A stretch of DNA of 64,000 bases from Nonomuraea indica (GTDB lineage Bacteria > Actinomycetota > Actinomycetes > Streptosporangiales > Streptosporangiaceae), in NCBI RefSeq assembly GCF_002850745.1, contig NZ_KZ559467.1, positions 445,319 through 509,318 of the forward strand. The letters run 5' to 3'. The notes beneath the pieces are model-generated. The model saw only the letters and a list, made by a program, of their open reading frames with translations, did no database searches and was not told the origin of the DNA. The position numbers and the translations under genes were made by a program. Positions 26,739-35,960 of the stretch are shown here, one piece after another. Position 1 is the first letter of the stretch. Each line of letters starts with the position of its first letter.

Positions 26739-28523
26739 ATGTTCCGCACCCCGCTCCGAGCAGGGCCGGCCGCAGCGCTGCTCGGCCTGGCCCTGGGCTG
26801 CCTGGCGCTCGGGCCCGCGCTGGGATGGGGGTTCGTGCTCGTCCAGGACATGGTGTTCGTGCCGGACCCGGCGTTCTCCCGGTTCACGTTCGGGCTGGCG
26901 GGGGGCGCGCCGCGGGTGGTGCCCAGCGACGCCGTGGTGACGGCCCTGTCGGCGGTGCTGCCCGGCGAACTCGTGCAGAAGGCGATCCTGCTCGGCGTGT
27001 TCGTGCTCGGGTGTGCGGGGGCGGCGCTGCTCGTGCCCGCGCCCGGCCTCGCGCCGAGGCTCGTCGCCGGGACGTTCTACGTGTGGAACCCGTACGTGGC
27101 CGAGCGGCTGCTCATGGGGCAGTGGGCGCTGCTGCTGGGGTACGCGGGGCTGCCCTGGGTGGTGGCCGCGGCCTGTTCGGCGCGCCCCCGGCCGGCGGGA
27201 GGGGGGCGCACGGCCCTGGCGATGCTGCCGGCGGCCGTGGGCGGGTTCGCCGCCATGACGGTGACCGCCCTGGCGGCCCTGCCGGTGGCCGCCGCCAGGT
27301 CCCGCGCGCGGGCCGTGCGGGTGACCGCGGCGCTGGTGGCGTTCAGCCTGCCGTGGCTGGTGCCCGCGCTGCTGAGGCCGGGGACGGTGACGGGCGACCG
27401 GGTGGGGGTGGAGGCGTTCGCCGCGCGGGCCGACACGCCGTTCGGGACGGTGGGCAGCCTGCTGTCGCTGGGCGGGATCTGGAACGCCCACGCGGTCCCC
27501 GCCGGGTACGAGACCGTGGCGGGGGCGGTGGCCCGACTGGTGCTCGCGGTGGCGGGGATCGCCGGGTTCGCGTGCCTGGCGGGCTTCGGCCGCAGGCGCC
27601 GCCCCGGGCAGGCCGGCGTGGCGCGGGAGGGCGTGGCGCGGGAGGGCGTGGCGCGGGAGGGCGTGGCGCGGGAGGGCGTGGCGCGCGAAGGCGTGGGGGA
27701 GGGGCCGGTGGCCTTCCGGGTGGGGCTGGCGGTGGCGGCGGCGGCCGGGTTCGGCATCGCGTGTCTCGGCGTCACCGAGCCGGGCCGGGCGGCGCTCGCC
27801 CGGCTGATCGGGGTGTGGGGCGGGTTCGCGGTGTTCCGGGACGCCCAGCAGTTCCTCGCCCCGCTCGCGCTGCTGGTGGCCGTCGGCCTCGGCCTGCTGA
27901 CCGCCGCCGCCCAGTCGCCGGGCGCGCGCCGGTCGGGGGAGCCGCAACCAGGGGAGCCCCGGCTGGGGGAGCCTCGGCCGGGGGAGCCTCGGCCGGGGGC
28001 GCGCTGGGCGGGTGTCATGGCGCTGGTGCCGCTGGCCGTCCTGCCGACCCTCGCATGGGGCGCGGCGGGCGCGCTGGAGGCGGTGCGCTACCCCGGCGAC
28101 TGGACGGCGGCGCGCGAGGCGATCCGGCGTGACGGCGAGCCCGGCGACATCCTGGTCCTGCCGTTCGAGTCCTACCGCCGCTTCCCCTGGAACGGCGGCC
28201 GGGCGGTGCTGGACCCGGCCCAGAGATTCTTCGCCGTGCCCGGCCGCGACGTGGTGGCCAACGACACCGTGCGGGTCGGGACGATGGTCGTGCCGAGCGA
28301 GGACGAGCGGGCCCGCGCAATAGAACGTGTACTAGAAAGATCCTCGCCAGACCTGGCCGCACAGGGCTTCCGGTACGTCGTGGTGGACGCCGGTACCCCC
28401 GCGGAGCGCTCCTCAATCGCGACGCTTCTGAACCGTGCCCGGATCATCGTGAACGGACCTGACCTGCGGTTGTATCGTTTCGATGGCCCCGTGGCGCCGG
28501 GCGCGCCCGAAACGGGCTATTGA
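26739..28523 (+). CDS. Polytopic membrane protein of the AftD envelope locus
   Basis: 594 residues with about ten TM segments and a C-terminal extracytoplasmic domain containing GDILVLPFESYRRFPWNGGR, a pattern also seen after the membrane part of AftD-type proteins. It probably belongs with the GT-C-like envelope proteins of this locus. Two short in-frame tandem repeats (GVARE x5 and GEPRP-type x4) lie in loops near residues 293-317 and 400-419. The start ATG 26739 has no strong Shine-Dalgarno sequence. Function is not recognised beyond the context. Confidence 0.8.
   Translation: MFRTPLRAGPAAALLGLALGCLALGPALGWGFVLVQDMVFVPDPAFSRFTFGLAGGAPRVVPSDAVVTALSAVLPGELVQKAILLGVFVLGCAGAALLVPAPGLAPRLVAGTFYVWNPYVAERLLMGQWALLLGYAGLPWVVAAACSARPRPAGGGRTALAMLPAAVGGFAAMTVTALAALPVAAARSRARAVRVTAALVAFSLPWLVPALLRPGTVTGDRVGVEAFAARADTPFGTVGSLLSLGGIWNAHAVPAGYETVAGAVARLVLAVAGIAGFACLAGFGRRRRPGQAGVAREGVAREGVAREGVAREGVAREGVGEGPVAFRVGLAVAAAAGFGIACLGVTEPGRAALARLIGVWGGFAVFRDAQQFLAPLALLVAVGLGLLTAAAQSPGARRSGEPQPGEPRLGEPRPGEPRPGARWAGVMALVPLAVLPTLAWGAAGALEAVRYPGDWTAAREAIRRDGEPGDILVLPFESYRRFPWNGGRAVLDPAQRFFAVPGRDVVANDTVRVGTMVVPSEDERARAIERVLERSSPDLAAQGFRYVVVDAGTPAERSSIATLLNRARIIVNGPDLRLYRFDGPVAPGAPETGY
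27615..27689 (+). repeat. 15-bp tandem repeat, 5 copies, inside a membrane-protein gene
   Basis: GGCGTGGCGCGGGAG repeated five times in register; the fifth copy ends CGCGAA. It encodes GVARE repeats in a predicted cytoplasmic or outer loop. The unit length is a multiple of 3, so copy changes keep the frame. Confidence 0.9.
27936..27995 (+). repeat. 15-bp tandem repeat, 4 copies
   Basis: GGGGAGCCTCGGCCG-type units at 27936, 27951, 27966 and 27981 encode GEPQP, GEPRL, GEPRP, GEPRP. The last two are identical, which indicates recent slippage. Confidence 0.85.
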
Positions 28524-28550
28524 ACGTTGAGTTTATTAAGATTTCGTTTA

Positions 28551-28566
28551 GCTACTTCCGAGTAGC
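28551..28566 (+). promoter_or_regulatory. Small hairpin in an AT-rich leader
   Basis: GCTACT TCCG AGTAGC forms a 6-bp stem with a tetraloop in the unusually AT-rich spacer 28524-28630 ahead of the DUF2613-type gene. It may terminate the upstream gene or lie in the 5' leader. Confidence 0.35.
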
Positions 28567-28630
28567 AAGAATTGGTTCTAGGTTGGTGTACCGCCCCCGA
28601 TATGCGTCAGTGCCCGAGGAGGAACCCCCC

Positions 28631-28765
28631 GTGATGAAGATCCTCTTGGCGGCGATCGTAGGCGTTGCCGTGGCAGCCCTCGTGGCGACGGTCACGACCG
28701 TCTCCTTCACAGGCGCCACGGCGACGCCGGTCAACCAGCCGCTCTACAACTACGGCGACCGGTAG
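28631..28765 (+). CDS. DUF2613-type small secreted or membrane peptide
   Basis: 44 residues: one hydrophobic segment (ILLAAIVGVAVAALVATVTTVSF), a short linker and the C-terminal NYGDR typical of DUF2613 proteins. The mycobacterial member Rv0236A lies next to aftD, and here too aftD is close by. GAGGAGGAA at 28616-28624 gives good spacing to GTG 28631; ATG 28634 is the alternative. Its role is unknown; the conserved neighbourhood points to the arabinan/envelope pathway. Confidence 0.75.
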   Translation: MMKILLAAIVGVAVAALVATVTTVSFTGATATPVNQPLYNYGDR

Positions 28766-28776
28766 AACCAGCCGCC

Positions 28777-29580
28777 ATGCCGCCCTCCCTCCAAGGGGAC
28801 GAGAGGACGAGCCGACGACCACTGCTCGAGATCGTCATTCCCGCGTACAACGAGGAAGGACGACTCCCCGGGGGGCTCCTGCAGCTGTGCGCGAAGCTTG
28901 CCCGCATGCCGTTCCCGACCGCCGTCACGGTCGTCGACAACAACAGCACGGACGCCACCGCCGAGATCGTCAGGACGTGGCCGCGGGGACCGGTGCCGGT
29001 CCGCCTGGTCGAGTGCCCGATCCCCGGCAAGGGCGCCGCCGTCCGCGCCGGGCTGCTGCAGACCCGCGCGCCCTTCGTCGGCTTCTGCGACGCCGACATG
29101 GCCACCGACCTCGACGCCATCGACGTCGCCTTCGGCCTGCTGCTCACCGGTGAGCGCGTGGTCGTCGGCTCGCGCGCGCACGCCTTCTCCGACGTGGAGA
29201 ACCGGCACAGCCGCATCCGCGAGCTGGGCGCCGTCGGCTTCAGGTCGCTCGCCAAGGTGCTGGTGCGCGGGGTCAGCGACACCCAGTGCGGGTTCAAGTT
29301 CTTCGACGGACCGCTCGCCCGCGAGGTGGCCGCCCGGCTGCGCACCCCCGGCTTCGCCTTCGACGTCGAACTGCTCGCCCGGTGCGCCGAACGCGGCGCC
29401 GGCATCCACGAGATCCCGGTGCAGTGGCGCGACATGCCGGGTTCGCGCTTCTCACCGGCCCGGCACAGCGCCGGCATCCTGCTGGAGCTCGGCAGGATCT
29501 GGCTGACGCTGCGCACCGAGCCGCGCACCGCCGCGCGGCCCGGCTGGGAGCCGCCGCTCGACCCCGTCGGATATCCGTGA
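28777..29580 (+). CDS. Family 2 glycosyltransferase (dolichyl/polyprenyl-phosphate sugar synthase type)
   Basis: 267 residues with a GT-A fold: EIVIPAYNEEGRLP, VTVVDNNSTD and the metal-binding FCDADMATDLD, followed by VVVGSRAH and SDTQCGFKFF, as in polyprenyl-phosphate mannose/glucose synthases. It probably makes a polyprenyl-phosphate sugar donor for the GT-C enzymes of the locus. Translationally coupled to the next gene (TGA overlaps GTG). Confidence 0.9.
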   Translation: MPPSLQGDERTSRRPLLEIVIPAYNEEGRLPGGLLQLCAKLARMPFPTAVTVVDNNSTDATAEIVRTWPRGPVPVRLVECPIPGKGAAVRAGLLQTRAPFVGFCDADMATDLDAIDVAFGLLLTGERVVVGSRAHAFSDVENRHSRIRELGAVGFRSLAKVLVRGVSDTQCGFKFFDGPLAREVAARLRTPGFAFDVELLARCAERGAGIHEIPVQWRDMPGSRFSPARHSAGILLELGRIWLTLRTEPRTAARPGWEPPLDPVGYP

Positions 29581-30698
29581 ACGTCGCCGTCGTCAACTGG
29601 CGTGATCCGTGGCATCCGGCCGCCGGTGGCGCCGAGACGTACGCCTGGGAGATGGCCCGCCGCCTCGCCGCGGCGGGCCACCGGGTCTGCTTCGTCACGG
29701 CCCGCGCCCCCGGCCAGCGGGCCGCCGATCGGATCGACGGCATCCGCGTCGCCCGGATGGGCGGCGCCTTCACCGTCTACGCGCGGGTGCTGCTGTGGCT
29801 GCTGCTCCGGCGCGACCTCTTCGACGTGGTGCTCGACTGCCAGAACGGCATCCCGTTCTTCACCCCGTGGGTGCTGCCCCGCCGGACCCGCGTGATCTGC
29901 GTCGTGCACCACGTGCACGACCGGCAGTTCGGCGTGCACCTGCCGCGCTGGCTGGCGGCTGTCGGCAGGTTCCTGGAGGGGCCCGCCGCGCGCCGCACCT
30001 ACCGGCGGCACGACAGCGTGGCCGTGTCGCCCTCCACCGTGACCGCCATGCGCGAGCGGCTCGGCTGGACCGGGCCCGTGCACATCATCCCCAACGGGGT
30101 GACCGTGACCACCACACCTGCCGGACCGCCCCTGCCGCATCCCGCCCCGCGGCTGGTCTGCGTGGGCAGGCTCGTCGCGCACAAGCGGGTCGCCCTGCTG
30201 CTCGACGCGGTGACCGAACTGCGGCGGCGCTGGCCCGCCCTCACCGTGGACGTCGTCGGCCGCGGACCGGAGGAGGCGGCACTGCGCGCCCGGCTGCCGG
30301 AGGGCGTCACGCTGCACGGCTACCTGTCCGAGGCGGACAAGGAGCGCCTCATCGCCTCCGCCTGGCTGCACGTGACCGCCTCGCAGGGCGAGGGCTGGGG
30401 GCTGTGCGTGCTGGAGGCCGCCGCGTTGGGCGTCCCCACGGTCGCCTTCGACGTGGACGGCCTGCGCGACGCCGTACGGCACGGCGAGACCGGCTGGCTC
30501 GTGCCCGAGGGCGCCGACGCGGCGGTCAACCTGGCCAAGGGCATCGCCGCGGCCCTCGACGAACTGCACGACGGGCGCCGCGGGGACTACGCCGCGCGGT
30601 GCCGCGACTGGGCGGCCCGGTTCCGCTGGGACCGCAGCGCAGAACGCATGGCCGCCCTCATGCAGGGACGGACCCCGCCTGCCTGGGAGGAGCGGTGA
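29577..30698 (+). CDS. Family 4 glycosyltransferase
   Basis: 373 residues, start GTG 29577 overlapping the previous stop. GT-B fold: N-terminal DPWHPAAGGAETYAWEMARRL, central IIPNGV, RLVCVGRLVAHKR, and the C-terminal EGWGLCVLEAAALGVPTVAFDVDGLRD with the EX7E-type motif. A cytoplasmic nucleotide-sugar-dependent transferase, similar in setting to mycobacterial Rv0225. Coupled to the aftD homologue by overlap. Confidence 0.9.
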   Translation: MNVAVVNWRDPWHPAAGGAETYAWEMARRLAAAGHRVCFVTARAPGQRAADRIDGIRVARMGGAFTVYARVLLWLLLRRDLFDVVLDCQNGIPFFTPWVLPRRTRVICVVHHVHDRQFGVHLPRWLAAVGRFLEGPAARRTYRRHDSVAVSPSTVTAMRERLGWTGPVHIIPNGVTVTTTPAGPPLPHPAPRLVCVGRLVAHKRVALLLDAVTELRRRWPALTVDVVGRGPEEAALRARLPEGVTLHGYLSEADKERLIASAWLHVTASQGEGWGLCVLEAAALGVPTVAFDVDGLRDAVRHGETGWLVPEGADAAVNLAKGIAAALDELHDGRRGDYAARCRDWAARFRWDRSAERMAALMQGRTPPAWEER

Positions 30699-33600
30699 GC
30701 GAGAAGGTACGGCACAGGTTCTGGCTGGCGATCTGCTGTCTCGGTTTCGCCGTCCTGTCGTTCACCACCGAGCCGGGCAGCATCATCGGCGACACCAAGA
30801 TCGATCTGGCGCTGAACCCGATCGGCTGGCTGGAACGCGCCGCCCACCTGTGGGATCTGCAGCACTTCGGCCAGCTCCAGAACCAGGCCGCGGGATACCT
30901 GTTCCCGATGGGCCCGTTCTTCGCCCTCGGCGACCTGCTCGGCGTCGCGCCGTGGGTGACGCAACGGCTCTGGCTGACGCTGCTGCTGTGCGTGGCGTTC
31001 CTCGGCGTGGAGCGGCTGGCCAGGCAGCTCGGCGTCGGCACGCCCGGCACCCGGATCGTCGGCGCCCTGGCGTACGCGCTGGCGCCGCGCGCGCTGTCCA
31101 TCCTCGGCGAGATCTCCATCGAGTGGCTGCCCGCCGCGATGCTGCCGTGGATCCTCATCCCGCTGCTCACCGCGGCCGAGACCGGCCAGCGGGCCCGCGG
31201 CGCGATCAGGTCGGGGCTCGCCGTGGCCCTGTGCGGCGGCGTGAACGCGGTGGCCGTGCTGGCCGTCCTCGTCGGCCCCGTCATCTACATCCTCACCCGG
31301 CCGAGACCGGTGCCGCGCTGGCGGATGCTCGGCTGGTGGACCGGCGCCGTCGGCGTGGCCACCCTCTTCTGGTGGCTGCCGCTGCTGCTCGTCGGCCGCT
31401 ACGCCTTCTCCTTCCTGCCCTACACCGAGACCGCCGCCACCACCACGCAGGTCACCTCGCTGACCAACGTGCTGCGCGGTGCGTCCGACTGGGTCAGGTA
31501 CCTGACCGTCGGCGGCGTGGCCGAGCAGCCGCCCGGCTACGCCATCGCGACCGCCGCCGGCATGGTCGTCGTCACCGGGCTGCTCGCCGCCCTCGGGCTG
31601 GCCGGGCTCGCCCGCCGCGACCTGCCCGCCAAGGGCTTCCTCGCCGCGCTGTTCCTCGTGGGCGTGACCGCGCTGGTCGCCGGGCACGTCAGCGCGCTGG
31701 AGCCGATCGTCGCCGAGCCGGTGCGCTGGCTGCTCGACGGGCCGCTCGCGCCGCTGCGCAACCTGCGCAAGTTCGACCCGCTGGTGCGGCTGCCGCTGGC
31801 CCTCGGGCTGGCCCACCTGCTGGCCGCGGTCGCCGGGCGGATCCGGGTGCCGGTGCGGGCGGTCGCCCTGGTGGCGTTCGCCGGGCTCGTGCTGCCCGTC
31901 TTCAACCAGGGGCTGGCCGCCCCCGGGGGGTTCAAGGAGGTGCCGCTCTACTGGAAGGAGGCGGCGGCCTGGGTCAACGAGAACGCCGGCGACGACGGCG
32001 TGCTCGTCGTGCCCGGCGCCAAGTTCGGCGAGTACCTGTGGGGCCGGCCCATGGACGACCCCATGCAGCCGATGTTCCGGGGCCGCTGGACCACCCGGCA
32101 GGTCACGGCCGCCGGGTCCGTCGGCATGACCCGGCTGCTCGACGCCATCGACCAGCGGCTCACCGCGGGCCACGGCTCGGCCGGGCTGACCGAGGTGCTG
32201 CGCCGCATGGGCGTGCACTACCTCCTCGTACGCAACGACCTCATGCGCGCCCACCTCCAGGGGGCCTGGCCGACCAGGATCCACGAGGCGCTGCGCGAGT
32301 CGCCGGGCATCACCCGCGTCCGCTCCTTCGGCGGCGAGGTGGGCGACGCACTGACCGACGACGTCGTCGAGTCCGTCGACTGGCCGTTCCCGGCGCTGGA
32401 GCTGTACGAGGTGACCGGCGCCGCCGACCTGGTCGGCGTGCAGCCGGCCGGCGAGGCGCTGCGGGTGCGCGGCGGCCCCGACTCCCTGCTCACCATGGGC
32501 GACCTCGGCCTGCTCGGCACCGGCCCCGTGCTGGTCAACGACGACGCCGCCAAGCAGGAGGCCCCGGCCGTGGTGTCCGACGGGCTGCGGCTGCGCGAGC
32601 GGCAGTTCGGCGAGATCCGGACGAACTGGACGCCCACCCTGCCGGCCGACCGGCGGGCCGACTTCACCGGCGTCAGGGAACTCGACCTGCTGGACGAGGG
32701 ATGGCTGGACGAGGCCGCCACCGCCGAGTACGAGGGCATCTCGGCCATCACCGCCTCCTCCTCGGTCGCCGACGCCGACGCCGTCGCCGGGCTCAGCACG
32801 CCCGGCCGGGGCCCGTGGGCGGCCATGGACGGCGACTACGAGACCGGCTGGGAGAGCGGCGGCTGGACCCGCCCCCAGGGTGAGTGGCTCCGCGTCGACC
32901 TGCCGCAGGAGCGGCGGATCCCCCGCTTCCAGGTCGTCTTCACCAACAACGTGCTGCTCGGCCAGTCGATCAAGCGGGTGGCCGTGGAGACCGCCGCCGG
33001 CCGCCTGGTGCAGGACGTGCGGCAGACCAACGACCCGCAGTGGCTGCGCGCCCCGGGCGGCCCGACGAGCTGGCTGCGGATCGAGGTCGTCGAGACGTAC
33101 GGCAAGAGCTGGAGCTTCGTGCAGCGCGTCGGCATCAGCGAGATCACCATCCCCGGCGTGCTGCCGGGCCGGACGATCCGGATGCCCGGCGAGGGCGGCG
33201 AGGTCTTCGTGATGGACCGCGGGCTGGACGGCCGCCCGCAGTGCATGCGCAACCGCGACCGGTGGATCTGCAACCCGCTGCTCGCCCGGCCCGACGAGGA
33301 GGGCGCCGGCTTCGACCGGACCTTCACCAGCGACAGCAAGCGCCCGGCCGACGTGCGGGGCACCGCCGTGCTGCGCGACGCGGCGCTGGTCGACCGCTAC
33401 ACCCGCCTCAGCGACGACCTCACCAAGGTCGAGGGGTCGTCCCAGGTCAGCAAGGAGGCGGTGGTCGCGCCGCGGTCGGCGTTCGACGCCGACGCCGCCA
33501 CCACCTGGATCCCCTCGCCCAACGACGGCGACCCCACGCTCACCCTGAGCTGGAAGGGCAGGCGCACCATCTCGCGCATCCAGGTCGCCCGGCCCGGCGG

Positions 33601-34777
33601 CGACCGGCAGCCGCTCGACATGATCGTGGCGGGCGACAAGGGCGTGCTGCGCAGCGGCCGGGTGGACGAGCGGGGCTTCCTGACGTTCAAGCCCGTCACC
33701 ACGAGCCGGCTCACGCTGCGCTTCTACGCCGCCTCGCGGCGCCTCCAGGTCACCGAGCTGATCATTCCTGGCGTCAGCCCGGCGAGCCGGCCCGAGGGCA
33801 TCCCGTTCCGGCTGGCCTGCGGGCGCGGCCCGCAGCTGCAGATCAACGGCAGAGCCGTGCCGACCCGGGTCAACGGCACCTACGCCGACCTGCTCGAACA
33901 GCGGCCGGTGCGGTTCACCGGCTGCTCGCGGGCGGCTCTGGCGGTGGGCGACAACCGGGTGCGCGCCGCCGGCTGGGACCCCTTCGGCATCACCAACCTC
34001 GTCGTCGGCAAGCTGCCCGAGCAGCCCGCCTCCGTCGAGGGCGGCGCGGCCACGGGCACCTGGTCGCCGTCCGTGCGGGAGGTACGGGTCAACGCGCCCA
34101 AGGACGCGTTCCTCGTCGTCAACGAGAACCACAACGCCGGCTGGCGGGCCACCATCGACGGCCTGACGCTGCGGCCCGCCCGGATCGACGGCTGGAAGCA
34201 GGCCTGGGAGCTGCCCGCCGGCACCTCGGGGACCGTGCGGCTGGAGTACACGCCGGACCGGCCCTACCGGCTCGGCCTCGGGCTCGGGCTGGCCGGGATC
34301 GCCCTGCTCGCCGTCCTGTCCCTGGTCATGCGCGGGCCGCGTCCCGAGCACGTGCTGGAGACGGCGCCGGCCGCCGCCTCCCGCCTGTCGCGCTGGCGGG
34401 TGCCGTACGCGATCGCGCTGGGGCTGGCGTTCGGCGGCTGGGTGGCGAGCTGGCCCGGCATGGCCGTCGCGCTCGCCGCCGTGGTGGCCGGGCTGTGGCT
34501 GCGGGACCGGCCGCCGGCCGCCCGGCGGGCCGTGCCGTGGCTGGTGGGCCACTGGGTGGCCGCCGGGCTGTTCGCCGGGGCGACGGCGTCGCTGGCGCTG
34601 GCCATGGCGCTGCGCGACTACGCGACCGACGTGGAGCCGCTGGCCGACCACATCCCGCAGCTCCTCGCCTGCGCCGCGATGGGCGTGCTGTTCGCCCAGC
34701 TCGTCACGGAACCGGAGCCGCCGGACGAGACGCCGGAGCTTCGGGAGGCGGAGCCGGTGCTGACGAGCGCCCGGTGA
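30695..34777 (+). CDS. aftD: AftD-type alpha-(1->3)-arabinofuranosyltransferase homologue
   Basis: 1360 residues from GTG 30695 with GGGAGGAG upstream. The N-terminal GT-C membrane domain (about 12 TM segments to residue 420) starts LSFTTEPGSIIGDTKIDLALNP with the GDTK acidic motif of the DUF3367/AftD family. Extracytoplasmic discoidin-like modules follow (AMDGDYETGWESGGW near 710; SAFDADAATTWIPSPN near 930), then C-terminal TM helices. In mycobacteria AftD adds branching arabinofuranose to arabinogalactan and lipoarabinomannan using decaprenyl-phosphoarabinose. In a non-mycolate genus the acceptor may differ. Its 3' end overlaps the convergent acyltransferase by 74 bp. Confidence 0.9.
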   Translation: MSEKVRHRFWLAICCLGFAVLSFTTEPGSIIGDTKIDLALNPIGWLERAAHLWDLQHFGQLQNQAAGYLFPMGPFFALGDLLGVAPWVTQRLWLTLLLCVAFLGVERLARQLGVGTPGTRIVGALAYALAPRALSILGEISIEWLPAAMLPWILIPLLTAAETGQRARGAIRSGLAVALCGGVNAVAVLAVLVGPVIYILTRPRPVPRWRMLGWWTGAVGVATLFWWLPLLLVGRYAFSFLPYTETAATTTQVTSLTNVLRGASDWVRYLTVGGVAEQPPGYAIATAAGMVVVTGLLAALGLAGLARRDLPAKGFLAALFLVGVTALVAGHVSALEPIVAEPVRWLLDGPLAPLRNLRKFDPLVRLPLALGLAHLLAAVAGRIRVPVRAVALVAFAGLVLPVFNQGLAAPGGFKEVPLYWKEAAAWVNENAGDDGVLVVPGAKFGEYLWGRPMDDPMQPMFRGRWTTRQVTAAGSVGMTRLLDAIDQRLTAGHGSAGLTEVLRRMGVHYLLVRNDLMRAHLQGAWPTRIHEALRESPGITRVRSFGGEVGDALTDDVVESVDWPFPALELYEVTGAADLVGVQPAGEALRVRGGPDSLLTMGDLGLLGTGPVLVNDDAAKQEAPAVVSDGLRLRERQFGEIRTNWTPTLPADRRADFTGVRELDLLDEGWLDEAATAEYEGISAITASSSVADADAVAGLSTPGRGPWAAMDGDYETGWESGGWTRPQGEWLRVDLPQERRIPRFQVVFTNNVLLGQSIKRVAVETAAGRLVQDVRQTNDPQWLRAPGGPTSWLRIEVVETYGKSWSFVQRVGISEITIPGVLPGRTIRMPGEGGEVFVMDRGLDGRPQCMRNRDRWICNPLLARPDEEGAGFDRTFTSDSKRPADVRGTAVLRDAALVDRYTRLSDDLTKVEGSSQVSKEAVVAPRSAFDADAATTWIPSPNDGDPTLTLSWKGRRTISRIQVARPGGDRQPLDMIVAGDKGVLRSGRVDERGFLTFKPVTTSRLTLRFYAASRRLQVTELIIPGVSPASRPEGIPFRLACGRGPQLQINGRAVPTRVNGTYADLLEQRPVRFTGCSRAALAVGDNRVRAAGWDPFGITNLVVGKLPEQPASVEGGAATGTWSPSVREVRVNAPKDAFLVVNENHNAGWRATIDGLTLRPARIDGWKQAWELPAGTSGTVRLEYTPDRPYRLGLGLGLAGIALLAVLSLVMRGPRPEHVLETAPAAASRLSRWRVPYAIALGLAFGGWVASWPGMAVALAAVVAGLWLRDRPPAARRAVPWLVGHWVAAGLFAGATASLALAMALRDYATDVEPLADHIPQLLACAAMGVLFAQLVTEPEPPDETPELREAEPVLTSAR

Positions 34778-35960
34778 GCCGCAGCGCGTTCTCCTCGACG
34801 AGGTGGTAGCTGGCCACGCTGACCAGCATCGTGCCGGCGAAGGTCAGGATCGCCACCTTCACGAAGTCGCCGCTGAACGCCTCGGTGCCCGTCGCCTTGT
34901 AGTAGAGGGTGATCACTGGGGCGTGCCAGAGGAAGAAGCTGTAGGAGATGCGGCCCAGGTAGGCGGTCACCGGGTTGCCGAGCACGCGGTGGCGCAGCGA
35001 GTCGCGCCGGGAGGCCAGCGCGAACGGCGCCACCACGAGGACGGCCACCGCCGTCTCCAGCGCCATGCGCCACAGCGACTGGCCCATGCTGGGCAGCGTG
35101 AGCGTGCGCGGCCCGGCCAGCTCGGTGCTCAGCACCACGTACAGCAGCAGCGCCAGCACGAGGAGCTGGGGTGCGAGCGCGTCCACCGCCCGGCTCTCCC
35201 TGATCCACACCGACACCACCGCCATCGCCATCCCGGCGGCGAAGTAGATGAGGTGGTGCGGCAGCCACAGGGCGAGCTGCGGCTGCTCCAGCACGTGCGT
35301 GGCGACCACGCTGAGCACGGAGACGACCGGGAGGACGGCGATGCCGGCCAGCAGCCGCAGCGGCCGGTTCGCCGCCGGCCCGCCCCGGCGTGTCCAGCGG
35401 TGCAGCAGCCAGGCCAGCGCCGGCAGCGCCACGTAGAACGCCATCTCGATGGGCATCGTCCACATCTGGTAGAGGCCCTCGGGGGCCCGGCCCTGCTCGA
35501 AGTAGTTCTGCAGCAGGAGCAGCCAGGTCAGCCAGTCGGCCCAGTCGAGGGCGCTCCAGCTCCACATGGCCAGGGCGAGCACGGTGACGACCCAGTAGGC
35601 CGGCATCACCCGGAGCACGCGCCGCCACAGGTAGCGGCCCGGCCTGGGGGACGGGGTGCCGAGCAGGACGGCCTTCGCCCACGGCCGGTAGAGCAGCAGG
35701 CCGGACAGCAGGAAGAAGATCGGCACGGCGATGCCCAGGCGCGTCGTCATCCAGGCGAACATGCCGTCGCGGTACATCACGCCGGTGTTGCCGGCGACGT
35801 GCAGCACCCAGACGCCGAGTGCGGCGAGGGCGCGGATGCCGTCGAGAGCGGCGTCCCTGCGGGCGGGCTCCGTCAGCGGGGCGGGTTCGACGGGCCGTGG
35901 CTCGTCGGCGGGGGCGGACTCGGGGGCGTGCGCTTTCTCAGGACCAGGACCAGGTTCCAC
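34704..35960 (-). CDS. Acyltransferase family 3 membrane protein
   Basis: 418 residues. An acidic/Pro-rich N-terminus is followed by the acyltransferase-3 hallmark RRDAALDGIRALAALGVWVLHVAGN with the catalytic His in VLHV, about ten TM helices, FFLLSGLLLYRPW and GRISYSFFLWHAP. Such proteins O-acylate envelope glycans or lipids. I chose GTG 35960 because it has GGGAG 8 nt upstream and no other start codon lies before the conserved domain; this makes an 88-bp overlap with the methyltransferase gene. Rv0228 is the comparable mycobacterial member. Confidence 0.88.
   Translation of the reverse strand: MEPGPGPEKAHAPESAPADEPRPVEPAPLTEPARRDAALDGIRALAALGVWVLHVAGNTGVMYRDGMFAWMTTRLGIAVPIFFLLSGLLLYRPWAKAVLLGTPSPRPGRYLWRRVLRVMPAYWVVTVLALAMWSWSALDWADWLTWLLLLQNYFEQGRAPEGLYQMWTMPIEMAFYVALPALAWLLHRWTRRGGPAANRPLRLLAGIAVLPVVSVLSVVATHVLEQPQLALWLPHHLIYFAAGMAMAVVSVWIRESRAVDALAPQLLVLALLLYVVLSTELAGPRTLTLPSMGQSLWRMALETAVAVLVVAPFALASRRDSLRHRVLGNPVTAYLGRISYSFFLWHAPVITLYYKATGTEAFSGDFVKVAILTFAGTMLVSVASYHLVEENALRLTGRSSAPAPPPEAPASRPAAPVP

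Noticed and set aside
27615-27995. CRISPR-like array
   Set aside because: Repeats are contiguous 15-mers in frame in a coding gene, without spacers.
30587-34651. 1354-codon minus-strand open frame opposite aftD
   Set aside because: Antisense shadow of a GC-rich gene, no recognisable domain, low-complexity composition.
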